Shown: positions 8,125 through 17,640, counted from the first letter of the stretch. The stretch is DNA of 64,000 nt from AP-15 sp963777435 (GCA_963777435.1 CAVZQT010000001.1:372001-436000), one strand, 5' to 3'. Notes: a model not told the origin generated them from the sequence alone. A program made the numbers and translations.

Positions 8125-9585
8125 GTGACGGCTGTCTTGCAATCAGCGTGCGAGCAAGCGATGCGTTTTTCTCCCTCCGGCCATTCCTTTGATTTGATCG
8201 CGATCGGCGGTGGTTTGGCGGGCCTGGTGGCCGCCTTGCGCGGCGCCGAACTGGGGCTGCGCACTGCGGTGCTCGAGGCGGGAGAGAAACCCAGTTATCT
8301 GTGCAGCTCGCGCTATGCCGCCGGGGTATTTCACGTCTCCTATCACGACGTGAAGCTTGCCAAGGCGGATCTGGTCAAAGCGATCAACCAGGCAACCGGC
8401 GGCGAGGCCGTATCGGCACTGGTTGAGGCGATCGCAACCGATTGCGGCCGCGCGGTCGATTGGCTTAGCGGCCAAGGCGCCGAATTTACCCGCGGCAGCC
8501 CGATCAGCTGGCATGGCTGGGTCTTGGCGCCGTCGCGCGCCGCGGTGGCCGGACCAGATTGGCACGGGCGCGGCCCCGACCGGCTGGTCGACCGGCTCGC
8601 CGCGCGGCTGGCCGAGCAGGGCGGTCGATTGTTCCTTGGAACGCGAGCCGAAGAATTGCAGATGGAAGCGGGCCGCTGCGTCGGCGTTGGCGCGCGGCAA
8701 GCCGGTTCGGCGGTCAGCTTTAATGCCGGCGCTGTCGTTATCGCCGATGGCGGCTTTCCCGCCAATCCGGAGCTGTTTCGCCAACATATCGGCCCGCGTC
8801 CCGATCGCGTCTTGCAACGCAATGCCGGGACCGCGATCGGCGACGGCCTGCGCATGGCGCTAAAGGCGGGTGCGGCTGCGACCCGCCTCGATCGCTTTTA
8901 CGGCCATCTCTTGAGCCGCGACGCAATGACCAACAAAAATCTTGCTCCCTACCCCCAGATCGACGCGATTGCGGCCGCGGGGATCGTGGTCGGTCCAGAC
9001 GGCCGCCGGCTGGTCGACGAGGGCGAAGGCGGGATTGCAATCACTAATCGGCTGGCGCGGCTCGCCGACCCGCTCTGCGCCACGGTCGTGTGCGATGCGG
9101 CGATTTGGGACAAGGCGGGCCGCGCCGCGCAAGTGCCGCCCAACCCGCAACTAGAGCGCGCGGGCGGCACGCTTCATCGCGCCGACACCATCGAGGAACT
9201 GGCTGAGGCAGCCGGCGTGTCTCCAACCGGGCTCGCCGAGACGGTGGCAAAGTACAATGCCGCGCTCGCAGCAGGCGCGATCGGTTCGCTCATGCCGCTG
9301 CGCTCTTCAAAAAGCGGCATGCCGACGCCGATTGTCCAGCCGCCTTTTCTTGCGATCCCGATTTGCCCCGCGATCACCAATACAATGGGCGGAGTCGCGA
9401 TTAACGCGGATGCGCAAGTGCTGGACCGGAACGGCTTGCCGATATCAGGGCTGTACGCGGCGGGTGGCGCCACCGGCGGTCTTGAAGGCGGCGGCTCCCT
9501 CGGTTACGTCGGCGGCCTGATCAAGGCCAGCGTCTTTGGATTGCGCGCCGCTGAGCATGCCGCCCGATTGGTGCGTAACGGTTGA
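8125..9585 (+). CDS. FAD-dependent dehydrogenase of the fumarate reductase/tricarballylate dehydrogenase family
   Basis: Soluble flavoprotein of up to 486 residues with an N-terminal FAD-binding motif (IGGGLAGLVAALRGAELG) and a C-terminal FAD-contacting region (TNTMGGVAIN, then GLYAAGGATGGLEGGG). These are typical of the FAD_binding_2 family that includes fumarate reductase, TcuA and ketosteroid dehydrogenases. A GTG at 8125 follows GAGAAG closely; the ATG at 8161 (MRFSPSGHSFD) starts nearer the FAD motif and is an equally good choice. Two organic-acid-type MFS transporters follow on the same strand, so a role in oxidising or reducing an imported carboxylate is plausible. There is no FrdB or cytochrome partner nearby. 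Confidence 0.8.
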   Translation: MTAVLQSACEQAMRFSPSGHSFDLIAIGGGLAGLVAALRGAELGLRTAVLEAGEKPSYLCSSRYAAGVFHVSYHDVKLAKADLVKAINQATGGEAVSALVEAIATDCGRAVDWLSGQGAEFTRGSPISWHGWVLAPSRAAVAGPDWHGRGPDRLVDRLAARLAEQGGRLFLGTRAEELQMEAGRCVGVGARQAGSAVSFNAGAVVIADGGFPANPELFRQHIGPRPDRVLQRNAGTAIGDGLRMALKAGAAATRLDRFYGHLLSRDAMTNKNLAPYPQIDAIAAAGIVVGPDGRRLVDEGEGGIAITNRLARLADPLCATVVCDAAIWDKAGRAAQVPPNPQLERAGGTLHRADTIEELAEAAGVSPTGLAETVAKYNAALAAGAIGSLMPLRSSKSGMPTPIVQPPFLAIPICPAITNTMGGVAINADAQVLDRNGLPISGLYAAGGATGGLEGGGSLGYVGGLIKASVFGLRAAEHAARLVRNG

Positions 9586-9713
9586 GCAGTGCCGGTCATT
9601 TGATTAATTTATGAGCGGCGAAAAACGTAAAAAAACTAGCGACATCTGCGCATTGCTGCCCTACACTCGCTGCAAGGCTTCGCAACAGGAGCCGCGTGGA
9701 ACAGGAGTAGGCG

Positions 9714-10988
9714 ATGGCATCGGTGGAGAGCGTAAGGGACGTTGCGTGGTGGAAGGAGCCGACAAAGGATCAATGGTACGCCTTTGTCGCGGCTTGGTTG
9801 GGTTGGACGCTCGACGCGTTCGATTTTACCGTGTTCCTGCTGATCATGCACCCGATCGCCGAGTATTTTCACGTTTCGTTTACCGCGGTTACGTTCGTGT
9901 TCACGATCACGCTGTGGATGCGGCTCATCGGCGCGACAGTCTCGGGTTGGGTTGGTGACCGGTTCGGCCGCAAAAAGCCGCTTATGGTGGCTATCCTCGG
10001 CTACTCCCTTTGCAACTTCGCGGCCGGGTTCTCTCCGACATTTCTATTCTTGTTCCTCGCGCGCGCAGTCCTCGGCCTGTTCATGGGGGCGGAATGGCCG
10101 GCCGGCGCGTCACTGGCGATGGAAACGTGGCCGATCCGCTCGCGTGGCTTGATGTCCGGTCTTCTGCAAGGTTCGTGGGGTCTCGGTTTCCTGCTTTCCT
10201 ACGCGATCTACGGCCTGTTCTACACCCAGATCGGCTGGCGCGGTATGCTGTGGGTCGGTGTCCTGCCCGCCCTCGCGGTCGTCTACATTCGTTTCTTCGT
10301 CAAAGAACCCGAGGTCTGGGCCGAGAACAAAAGGTTGCAGCTAGCGCAACAGCGTGAGGTCAAGGCGCCCCTGCTCAGCATTTTCCGCCGCGGCATGCTC
10401 CTCAACACGCTGAACGCCTGCTGGTTCATGGCCAGCGGGTTTGTTCTTTATTACTCGATCAACGTGTTGTTCCCGACGCATCTTCAGGTCGATCTGAAAT
10501 TGTCGCCGGGAGCGATTGGAGAAGTCGGCGTAGCCGCGAATCTCGTCGTCTTTCTCGCCAGCATCGGCTGGGGTTGGGTGGCGGACAAGATCGGCCGAAA
10601 GCCGGCGCAGATCCTACCGGCCCTGATCGCCATACCGCTCGCCCCGTTTTATCTGCTGACCAGCAATTTCACACTGATCTGGTGGGCCTACGTAAGTCAG
10701 GGCGCCTTTGGCAGCGGCGGCTTTGCCAGCCAGGCGCCGAGTTATCTTGCCGAGCGGTTCCCGACCGAGGTGCGCGCTACAGCAGCCGGTTTCTGCTACC
10801 ATCAAGGCGCGATCTGGGGTGGCTTGGTCGCGCCGATCCTGGCTTGGTTTGCCACCGCTTGGCATCTCGGTTTCGCCATTCCGATGCTGGTCGGGACGAT
10901 CGCCGCGGCGCTGAGCTTTGCGATCGCGATCGCACTCGGTCCAGAAACGAGGGGTAAGGAACTCTCCTCCGAGTTGGTGTTGGCCTGA
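9714..10988 (+). CDS. MFS transporter, SHS (sialate/lactate:H+ symporter)-like, first of a tandem pair
   Basis: A 424-residue, 12-helix inner-membrane transporter. The N-terminus WWKEPTKDQWYAFVAAW leads straight into helix 1 with the DAFDF motif typical of carboxylate importers of the SHS and aromatic-acid groups. Motif A is GWVGDRFGRKKPL, and the conserved helix 11 region YLAERFPTEVRATAAGF is present. It ends GPETRGKELSSELVLA. AGGAG lies six bases before the ATG. The gene at 11168 is its close paralogue, and a strong terminator separates them, so each probably has its own promoter. The substrate is most likely a monocarboxylate or aromatic acid (family inference). Confidence 0.85.
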   Translation: MASVESVRDVAWWKEPTKDQWYAFVAAWLGWTLDAFDFTVFLLIMHPIAEYFHVSFTAVTFVFTITLWMRLIGATVSGWVGDRFGRKKPLMVAILGYSLCNFAAGFSPTFLFLFLARAVLGLFMGAEWPAGASLAMETWPIRSRGLMSGLLQGSWGLGFLLSYAIYGLFYTQIGWRGMLWVGVLPALAVVYIRFFVKEPEVWAENKRLQLAQQREVKAPLLSIFRRGMLLNTLNACWFMASGFVLYYSINVLFPTHLQVDLKLSPGAIGEVGVAANLVVFLASIGWGWVADKIGRKPAQILPALIAIPLAPFYLLTSNFTLIWWAYVSQGAFGSGGFASQAPSYLAERFPTEVRATAAGFCYHQGAIWGGLVAPILAWFATAWHLGFAIPMLVGTIAAALSFAIAIALGPETRGKELSSELVLA

Positions 10989-11010
10989 CCTAAGGTCTTC
11001 ATCTTCCCGA

Positions 11011-11049
11011 AAAAGGGCCTCTTCCGGCATCCCCGGGAGAGGCCCTTTT
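11011..11049 (+). terminator. Rho-independent terminator after the first SHS transporter
   Basis: An 11-bp stem (AAAGGGCCTCT with AGAGGCCCTTT) around a C-rich loop is followed by T residues and then GCTTAG. It lies 22 bases after the stop of the first transporter gene. Confidence 0.85.
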
Positions 11050-11167
11050 GCTTAGCGCACCTTTCTTGAAGGCACCGGCGAAGACCGGTGAAAGGGCCCC
11101 TCAAGAGGGCCCATAGGCAAGCAAGCGCACGCCGTTCGCGGGAGTGCATTCGAACGGGAGGACATCC

Positions 11168-12445
11168 ATGGCGATCGCCGTCGACGTAGTGAAACCAATT
11201 CCCTGGTGGAAGGAGCCGACCAAAGAACAATGGCTGGCCTGGGTGGCGGCTTGGCTCGGCTGGACCCTCGACGCCTTCGACTTCACGATTTTCCTGCTGA
11301 TCATGCTGCCGATTTCGCAGGAATTCCATGTGCCGCTAACAGCGGTCACCGCTGTTTTTACCCTCACATTGTGGATGCGTTTGATCGGCGCCACAGCCTC
11401 GGGTTGGCTCGCCGACCGGATCGGTCGAAAAAAACCGCTGATGATCTCGATCGCCTGGTATTCGGCGTGCAATTTCATCGCGGCATTCTCTCCGACATTC
11501 TGGTTTCTATTTCTGTTTCGCGCGCTGTTGGGCATCGGGATGGGCGCTGAATGGCCGTGCGGCGCGGCATTGGCGATGGAGTCCTGGCCGCTGCGGTCGC
11601 GCGGCTTTATGGCTGGCCTTCTGCAGGCCTCATGGGGCCTCGGCGCCCTGCTATCGAGTGCCGCCTATGGCTTGCTCTATACCTCGATCGGCTGGCGCGG
11701 TCTGTTGATGATCGGGGTCCTGCCCGCGCTGTGGATCGTCTATATTCGCCGCTATGTTCAAGAGCCCCCAGTGTGGGTCGAAAATCGACGGCTGCAGCGT
11801 CTCGAAAATCGCGAAGTCCGCGTGCCATTGCTCAAAGTTTTTAAGCGGGGTCTGCTTTACAACACTCTGACCGCGTGCTGGTGGATGGCGAGCGCCTTTG
11901 TCGTCGGTTACTCGGTGGGTGGGCTGTTCCCGACTTACCTGCAAAAGGATCTGCACCTAAGTCCGGGGCTGGTAGCGCTTCCGGTGATGCTGCAAAGCAT
12001 CGTGTTTTTCTTGTCCGGTTCAGCCTATGGCTGGTTGGCGGACCGTATCGGCCGCCGCTGGGCCATCATCATTCCCGCTCTGCTGACGATCCCAGTCGCG
12101 CCATTTTATCTGCTGACCCACAACTACGCGATGATCGTCGTGTTTTTCACGTTGCAGGGCATGTTCGGCGGCGGCGGCATGCACACGCTGTACCCGGCCT
12201 ATCTTGCCGAGCGATTTCCGACCGAGGTGCGCGCCACAGCGACCGGCTTTGTCTACCACCAGGGCGCCATCTTCGGCGGCTTAACCGCGCCGATCATCAC
12301 CTATTTCGCCGTCAACTGGCATACCGGCTTTGCCATCCCAATGCTGATCGGCACCATATTTGCCGCCATCAGCGTCGCCCTTGCTGTTCTGGCCGGCCCC
12401 GAGACCCGGGGGAAGGTGCTGGAGGCGGAGTTGTCGGTGGCTTAG
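11168..12445 (+). CDS. MFS transporter, SHS-like, second of a tandem pair
   Basis: A 425-residue paralogue of the preceding gene, visibly alike over its full length: WWKEPTKEQWLAWVAAW, the DAFDF motif in helix 1, motif A GWLADRIGRKKPL, YLAERFPTEVRATATGF, and the end GPETRGKVLEAELSVA. I start at the ATG at 11168 because GGGAGGA precedes it by six bases; the open frame begins 24 bases earlier without a ribosome-binding site. The pair probably arose by tandem duplication. Differences cluster in the central loop and helices 7-8 (SVGGLFPTYLQKDLHLSPG against NVLFPTHLQVDLKLSPG), which may mean related but distinct substrates. Confidence 0.85.
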   Translation: MAIAVDVVKPIPWWKEPTKEQWLAWVAAWLGWTLDAFDFTIFLLIMLPISQEFHVPLTAVTAVFTLTLWMRLIGATASGWLADRIGRKKPLMISIAWYSACNFIAAFSPTFWFLFLFRALLGIGMGAEWPCGAALAMESWPLRSRGFMAGLLQASWGLGALLSSAAYGLLYTSIGWRGLLMIGVLPALWIVYIRRYVQEPPVWVENRRLQRLENREVRVPLLKVFKRGLLYNTLTACWWMASAFVVGYSVGGLFPTYLQKDLHLSPGLVALPVMLQSIVFFLSGSAYGWLADRIGRRWAIIIPALLTIPVAPFYLLTHNYAMIVVFFTLQGMFGGGGMHTLYPAYLAERFPTEVRATATGFVYHQGAIFGGLTAPIITYFAVNWHTGFAIPMLIGTIFAAISVALAVLAGPETRGKVLEAELSVA

Positions 12446-12550
12446 AAGCAACTCCCGCGAACCGCTGAGAGATTGCGGTGCTGAGCCGGCACAGCGTCGT
12501 GCTGGGCCTTTGGTCCATCACTGTCGCCAAATCAGCATTGACGGAACAGA

Positions 12551-13123
12551 TCAGCGGTGGTGGAGACCAGCCTCGGTGACGATCAGCTCCATTGGGATGT
12601 CGAATTCCTGCGGGTAGATCGTCGCAACGCGCGACAATTCAAACCCGACGCCGATCGCCAATGGGCGGGGCTGCAAGGCGGCAAGAGTCCGATCGAAATA
12701 GCCGCCGCCATAGCCGAGCCGATAGCATTGCAAGTCGTACCCGACCAGCGGCGCCAGCACCGCATCTGGCACGACAATCTCTCGGCGCTCCGGGATCGGG
12801 ATGCCCCACACGCCGTCGACCAGCGGATCACCCGGCCGCCAGAGGCGATATTCAAGTGGCCCCTTTTTGTCGACCACAACCGGCAGAGCCGCGGAATACC
12901 CCTCGCCGATCAGCCGATCGACAAAAGGGCGCGGATCGAATTCGGCCTGGAACGGCCAGTAAACCCCTAATGTGATAGCAGGGCGCCCCCCCAGCGCCCA
13001 CTGGAGCTGCGCTTCGATCAAACCGCCCCAGCGGTGCCGCTCTGCTGCCGGTGCGCCGGTGCGCAATGCCAGCAAACGCTTGCGCTCGTCGCGACGCCAT
13101 GCCTTAACCGCATCCGGTTCCAC
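12551..13123 (-). CDS. mthfS: 5-formyltetrahydrofolate cyclo-ligase
   Basis: ATP-dependent conversion of 5-formyl-THF to 5,10-methenyl-THF, which rescues the folate dead end. The 190 residues match the family. Recognisable are an N-terminal Arg/Lys-rich helix, GVYWPFQAEFDPRP in the nucleotide-binding half, and the signature LGYGGGYFDRTLA near residue 150. It is the last gene of the minus-strand cluster fhs, unknown gene, mthfS, so these C1-folate enzymes are probably co-transcribed. Confidence 0.92.
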   Translation of the reverse strand: MEPDAVKAWRRDERKRLLALRTGAPAAERHRWGGLIEAQLQWALGGRPAITLGVYWPFQAEFDPRPFVDRLIGEGYSAALPVVVDKKGPLEYRLWRPGDPLVDGVWGIPIPERREIVVPDAVLAPLVGYDLQCYRLGYGGGYFDRTLAALQPRPLAIGVGFELSRVATIYPQEFDIPMELIVTEAGLHHR

Positions 13124-13175
13124 TGTACTCTCTCGAGATGTCCGGCCGCGAAACCTTTGGCTGACGAGATCGACC

Positions 13176-13604
13176 CTATTCTGGGACCAAGTCGAGCACT
13201 GGTGCGCCGCTGTGCGAGCGTTCGGCCAATCCCGAATGGAATTGCCTCAGCCATTCGACCATGTCTTCCGGTCGTTTTATCGGCCGCGCGTGCTCGTATT
13301 CATCGGCGATCAGATCCATCATCGTCCGCATATTTTGAACCTCGACCCCGCCGAATGGATAATCGAACAACAGGTCGAAATAGAGCTTGAATGAGCCGGG
13401 TCGGGCGTTTGGCTTGAGTTGCAACGCCTGAAGTTCATTTAGCCGAGTGCGAACCTCACGCCGAAAGTGCTGGCGCATCTCTGGCGGGAAGTCGAACCCG
13501 ACTAGTTTGACAAGATGGCGGTCGAGCGGGTTCGAGAGCCCGAGAATTATCTGCTCCACGAGCTTATGCGGGTACGCCATCACCCCGGCTTCGTCGAGTG
13601 TCAT
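13176..13604 (-). CDS. Unknown protein within the one-carbon cluster
   Basis: A 142-residue soluble protein (from MTLDEAGVM; the open frame extends 15 residues further without a better start). It starts 20 bases after the fhs stop and ends about 50 bases before mthfS, in the same orientation. It is mostly helical by composition, with the segments LVEQIILGLSNPLDRHLVKLVGFDFP, RREVRTRLNELQALQL and MRTMMDLIADEYEH. I see no signal peptide, membrane segment or metal-binding motif and do not recognise a family. Its position between two folate enzymes suggests a C1-related role, but this is context only. Confidence 0.7.
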   Translation of the reverse strand: MTLDEAGVMAYPHKLVEQIILGLSNPLDRHLVKLVGFDFPPEMRQHFRREVRTRLNELQALQLKPNARPGSFKLYFDLLFDYPFGGVEVQNMRTMMDLIADEYEHARPIKRPEDMVEWLRQFHSGLAERSHSGAPVLDLVPE

Positions 13605-13623
13605 CGCGCCGGCTCCTTCCCTC

Positions 13624-15327
13624 TCAGAACAGGCCGGTGATGCGCCCATCTTCGGTCAGCTCAATATTGTTTGCCGACGGGACCCGCGGCAATCCCGGCA
13701 TCGTCATGATGTCGCCGCAGATGACTACGACAAACTCGGCGCCGGCCGATAGCCGAACCTCGCGCACCATGATCTCATGACCGCTAGGCGCACCTTTTAC
13801 ATTGGCGTCGGTCGTAAAGCTAAACTGGGTCTTGGCAATGCAAACCGGGAAATGACCAAAGCCCTGTTGCTCGATTTGTGCGAACTGGTCCTTGACCCGG
13901 TTGTCGGCGTCGATGTCGCTGGCGCCGTAGAGGCGTTGGGCGATCGTCCGGACCTTGTCCCATAGCGGCATTTCGTCCGGGTAGAGGAGTTTGAATTTCG
14001 CTCCGCCGCCATCGGCGAGCGCGACGACGGCGCGGGCGAGATCAGCGGCACCCTCGCCGCCGCGCGCCCAGTGGTCGGCAACCACCGCCTCGACCCCGAG
14101 TTCGCCGCACAGCTGCTTCAGCCGGGCAAGTTCGGCTTCGGTATCGGCGCTGAAGCGATTGACCGAGACCACCGCCGGGACGCCGAATTCCCGCAGATTG
14201 CGGACATGCCGCGCAAGGTTGGCAAAGCCGCTTTCGAGTGCGCCGATATTCTCCTGGCGCAGCGCGTCGCGCGCTATCCCGCCATGCATCTTCAACGCGC
14301 GGACGGTCGTTACGACCACCGCCGCGGCGGGCGACAGCCCGGCTTTGCGGCACTTGATATCGAAGAACTTTTCGGCGCCGAGATCGGCGCCAAAGCCGGC
14401 TTCGGTCACGACGTAATCGGCGAGCTTCAACGCCGTTGCCGTCGCGATCACCGAATTGCAGCCATGGGCGATATTGGCAAACGGACCGCCATGGATGAAA
14501 GCCGGGTTGTTTTCGAGCGTCTGCACCAGGTTGGGTGCTACGGCGTCTTTCAGCAGCACCGCCATCGACCCCGCGGCTTTGAGATCGGCGGCGCGCACCG
14601 GTTTGCGCCCGCGTGTCTGACCGATGATGATGTTCGCAAGCCGGCGGCGCAGATCCTGCAGATCGGTGGCGAGGCAGAAAATCGCCATCACCTCCGAGGC
14701 GACTGTGATGTCGAAGCCGTCCTCGCGCGGAAAGCCGTTGGCCACCCCGCCGAGCGACGAGACGATAGAGCGCAAGGCCCGGTCATTCATGTCGATGCCT
14801 CGCCGCCAACTTACCCGGCGTGGGTCGATGTCGAGCTCGTTGCCCCAGTAAATGTGGTTGTCGATCATCGCGCCGAGCAGATTGTTCGCGGCACCGATCG
14901 CGTGAAAATCACCGGTAAAATGGAGGTTGATGTCCTCCATCGGCACGACCTGGGCATAGCCGCCGCCGGCCGCACCGCCCTTCATGCCAAAGCACGGTCC
15001 GAGGCTCGGTTCCCGCAAGCAGAGGATCGCCTTTTTGCCGATGTGGTTGAGCGCGTCGCCCAGCCCGACCGTAGTCGTCGTCTTCCCCTCGCCGGCCGGC
15101 GTCGGGGTGATCGCGGTGACCAGGATCAACTTGCCGTTCCGGCGGTCGCGAAGCGTGCGGATGTAATCGAGTGAGATCTTCGCCTTGTAGCGTCCATAGG
15201 GCGATATCGCATCATCGGGTATTCCGAGTTTGCCGGCGGCGATTTCGCCAATCGGCTTCATCGATGCGGCTTGCGCGATCTCGATGTCGGATTTCGGGTT
15301 TTTGTGTTGCTCTTCTCCGCGCGCCAC
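13624..15327 (-). CDS. fhs: Formate-tetrahydrofolate ligase
   Basis: ATP-dependent synthesis of 10-formyl-THF from formate and THF. The nucleotide-binding segment TPAGEGKTTTT is at residues 76-86, followed by REPSLGPCFGMKGGAAGGGYAQV split over the folate and ATP sites, and by ITDAD-like spacing later in the protein. I start at the GTG at 15327 (ARGEEQHKNPKS) because GAGGGAGA lies just upstream; this gives 567 residues, close to the usual 556-560, while the longer open frame adds 37 residues without family resemblance. It heads the cluster with an unknown gene and mthfS. Together with folD at 60267 the cell has a full formate-to-methylene-THF route. Confidence 0.95.
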   Translation of the reverse strand: MARGEEQHKNPKSDIEIAQAASMKPIGEIAAGKLGIPDDAISPYGRYKAKISLDYIRTLRDRRNGKLILVTAITPTPAGEGKTTTTVGLGDALNHIGKKAILCLREPSLGPCFGMKGGAAGGGYAQVVPMEDINLHFTGDFHAIGAANNLLGAMIDNHIYWGNELDIDPRRVSWRRGIDMNDRALRSIVSSLGGVANGFPREDGFDITVASEVMAIFCLATDLQDLRRRLANIIIGQTRGRKPVRAADLKAAGSMAVLLKDAVAPNLVQTLENNPAFIHGGPFANIAHGCNSVIATATALKLADYVVTEAGFGADLGAEKFFDIKCRKAGLSPAAAVVVTTVRALKMHGGIARDALRQENIGALESGFANLARHVRNLREFGVPAVVSVNRFSADTEAELARLKQLCGELGVEAVVADHWARGGEGAADLARAVVALADGGGAKFKLLYPDEMPLWDKVRTIAQRLYGASDIDADNRVKDQFAQIEQQGFGHFPVCIAKTQFSFTTDANVKGAPSGHEIMVREVRLSAGAEFVVVICGDIMTMPGLPRVPSANNIELTEDGRITGLF

Positions 15328-15531
15328 GGCTGTCTCTCCCTCGCTGAAATGCTCAACGGTCTTAACCCCTTCCGAGGCAAGCGTGCAATCGCCTGAGCCA
15401 ACCATCGAGCGTCGGCTGCAAGACGGCAGCGCGCGCAAAGGGTTCCGTGAGATGCCGCAGCAAAGGCGCCGCGACGGCTTTTAGCGCGCTAGAGTTGAAA
15501 ACGCTTTCAGTTTCGCAAATCGCTAACCGGC

Positions 15532-16239
15532 CTACCGGAAGCTCTGCAGGGCTTGGCGCTGCCGGCCGTCGGCTTCGAAATTCGCCGGATCGAGCCAGCG
15601 TTCGAAAGCGATGCGCAACTTGGGCCACTCGCTGTCGACGATCGAGAACCAGGCGGTATCGCGGTTGCGCTGCTTGTAAACGGTGGCCTGCCGGAACAAA
15701 CCCTCATATTGGAACCCGAGCCGCTGCGCCGCGGCTCGCGATGGTGCGTTGAGTGAATCGCATTTCCATTCGTAGCGGCGATAGCCGAGTTCGTCAAAAA
15801 CCCGGCGCATCAACAGGTACATCGCTTCGGTCGCAGCGGGGCGGCGCTGCAGCCGCGGGCTATAATTGATGCCGCCGACTTCGACCACCCCCGCGGCCGG
15901 ATCGATCCGCATCAAGCTCGCCACCCCGACCGCGCGGCTGCTCGCTACATCGATGATTGCGTGAAACTGCGGGTCACTGCGCTCACTGACCTCACCGATC
16001 CACCGATGATAGAGATCGAGGGTCGGAAATGGCCCATACGGCAGATAGGTCCAGTTGCGTCCGTCCGCGTCGTCGCTGTTGGCGATCAACAGATCGGCCG
16101 CATGGCGACCCGGATTGAGCGGCTCGACTCGGCAAAAACGCCCCGTCATCGGCGTGCGCGGCGGAAACGGCCGCGGCGACCAGTTCGGCAACGGCGCCCC
16201 GGTCGGCTGCCCAAATTCGTTGAAATATTGCTCGCTCAT
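15532..16239 (-). CDS. GNAT-family N-acetyltransferase (RimJ/RimL-like)
   Basis: A 235-residue protein of the RimJ/RimL branch, expected to use acetyl-CoA. The pattern is FCRVEPLNPGRHAADL at the start of the domain, then HAIIDVASSRAVGVASLMRI, the acetyl-CoA loop region YSPRLQRRPAATEAMYLL, and the late strand YRRYEWKCDSLNAPSRAAAQRLGF, all classic for this group. The C-terminus ends with WFSIVDSEWPKLRIAFERWL. A free-living role in acetylating a small molecule or a protein N-terminus cannot be decided. It lies about 43 bases downstream of the broken anion permease. Confidence 0.85.
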   Translation of the reverse strand: MSEQYFNEFGQPTGAPLPNWSPRPFPPRTPMTGRFCRVEPLNPGRHAADLLIANSDDADGRNWTYLPYGPFPTLDLYHRWIGEVSERSDPQFHAIIDVASSRAVGVASLMRIDPAAGVVEVGGINYSPRLQRRPAATEAMYLLMRRVFDELGYRRYEWKCDSLNAPSRAAAQRLGFQYEGLFRQATVYKQRNRDTAWFSIVDSEWPKLRIAFERWLDPANFEADGRQRQALQSFR

Positions 16240-16282
16240 CCGGTGACCTTACCTACCGCGGCCGGCGGTGTTTTGGCATCGA

Positions 16283-17558
16283 TCACAACCATAGCAGGCC
16301 GACGATAATCGTTAGCACCGTCAACGGGGCACCAACGCGGAAATATTGCCAGAATGCGATAGCGAGGCCGCGGCGGGCCGCCCGCTGAACAACAATCAGA
16401 TTGGCGACCGAACCGAGGATCGTCAAATTGCCGGCCAAGGTCGCCGACATCGCGACGACAAGCCAGCCGCGCCGCGGATCTGGCAGTGCCGCAACAAACG
16501 GCTTCAGCACCAGCACGGCCGGGACATTGCTGACGATATTTGACAGGATCGCGGTGACTAGCGGCCAAGATCGGCATGCGATCGAGCTGCTGATGACTGA
16601 TCTCGCTGAGGAGCGCTGGCGACACCAGGACGTGTTCAAACCCGGCAACGACCACGAATAGCCCGGCGAACATCAGCAACAACGGCCAGTCGATCTCGCG
16701 ATAGATCTTCTCGCTCCTCACCGTGCGGGTCACCAGCATTACGGCGCCGGCGACGAGAGCAGCCTTGGCCGGCGCTTGCCCCGCGAAAAAGCCGGCCATC
16801 ATCGCGATCGTCACCACCACCGATTTGACGAGGAGCGGCCGATAGGCATGGGCCGGGATGGGTGAACCAATAAGACGGCCGGCTTGCCAAAACTCGGTTG
16901 GATGAAGCAGGGCGATGAGGCCAAAGGTCAGGATCAGGCCGATCAAGGCGACGGGCGTCAACGCCGCCGCAAAGGCGGCGTAAGGGATCGCTGAAAAGCT
17001 GCCGATCATGGTGTTCTGCGGATTCCCGGTGATCGTCGCAACACTGCCGACATTGGAAGCCATTGCCACCGCCAGCAGATAGGGCACCGGATCGCGGCGC
17101 AATCTGACAACGAGATCCAGGACCAGCGGCGTCAGCGCCAAGCAGATCGTATCGTTGACCAGAAATGCTGAAAAACACCCTGAAGTCGCGATGACGGCGC
17201 CGAGCAGCAAAAGCGGATGGCGGGCGCGGGTAACCACCCAGTTGGTGACCAGCCGGAAAAACCCTGAAAGGCGCAAATTGCCGACGACGATCATCATCCC
17301 GAGCAGCAGAGCGATCGTGTCAAAATCGATCGCCCGCATCGCCCGGTCGAATGACAAGACCCCGCATCCGACCATCAAGGCCGCGCCGAGCAGCGCCGCT
17401 CCCGCCCGATCGAGGTAGAAGCCCGGCAATTTGCCAAGCGCGATGACGAGGTAGGTTGCGGCAAAGATCAGGAGTTGCCGTGATCCGTAGCGGTTCGCCC
17501 AAACGCGGCAAGATCGCCGGCGGTCCCGCAAGGCGGCAAACAGGGCCGCGGCGATCAC
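16283..17558 (-). pseudogene. SLC13/ArsB-like anion permease interrupted by a one-base insertion
   Basis: Inner-membrane permease of the ion-transporter superfamily with about 10-11 hydrophobic segments. The first part (LLIFAATYLVIALGKLPG, then FDTIALLLGMMIVVGNL, VNDTICLALTPLVLDL and SVATITGNPQNTMIGSFS) is in one frame down to about 16570. The rest (TAILSNIVSNVPAVLVLKPF, ATLAGNLTILGSVANLIV) is in the next frame to the TAA at 16283. Removing one T of the TTGG at minus-strand 16568-16565 (plus-strand CCAA) joins them as ...RMPIWPLVTAIL.... Reconstituted length is about 424 residues, normal for the family. The start is uncertain: a GTG at 17558 gives a sensible length, and the open frame continues upstream into the MFS gene's 3' end. 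Confidence 0.75.
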
Positions 17559-17640
17559 GCTAGGCGGCGATGATCGCGAGCTCCACCCGACCGCACCCAG
17601 TCTGCGCCGCCGGCTTTGAGCGCCTGGAAGCCGGGCTCCA

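Noticed and set aside
12446..13175. 6S RNA next to mthfS
   Set aside because: 6S RNA often lies beside this gene in other bacteria, but the flanking gaps here (105 and 52 bases) are too short and show no long open duplex.
14071..15174. 367-codon plus-strand open frame opposite fhs
   Set aside because: Third-position GC bias of fhs creates it; fhs has complete motifs and a ribosome-binding site, this frame has neither.
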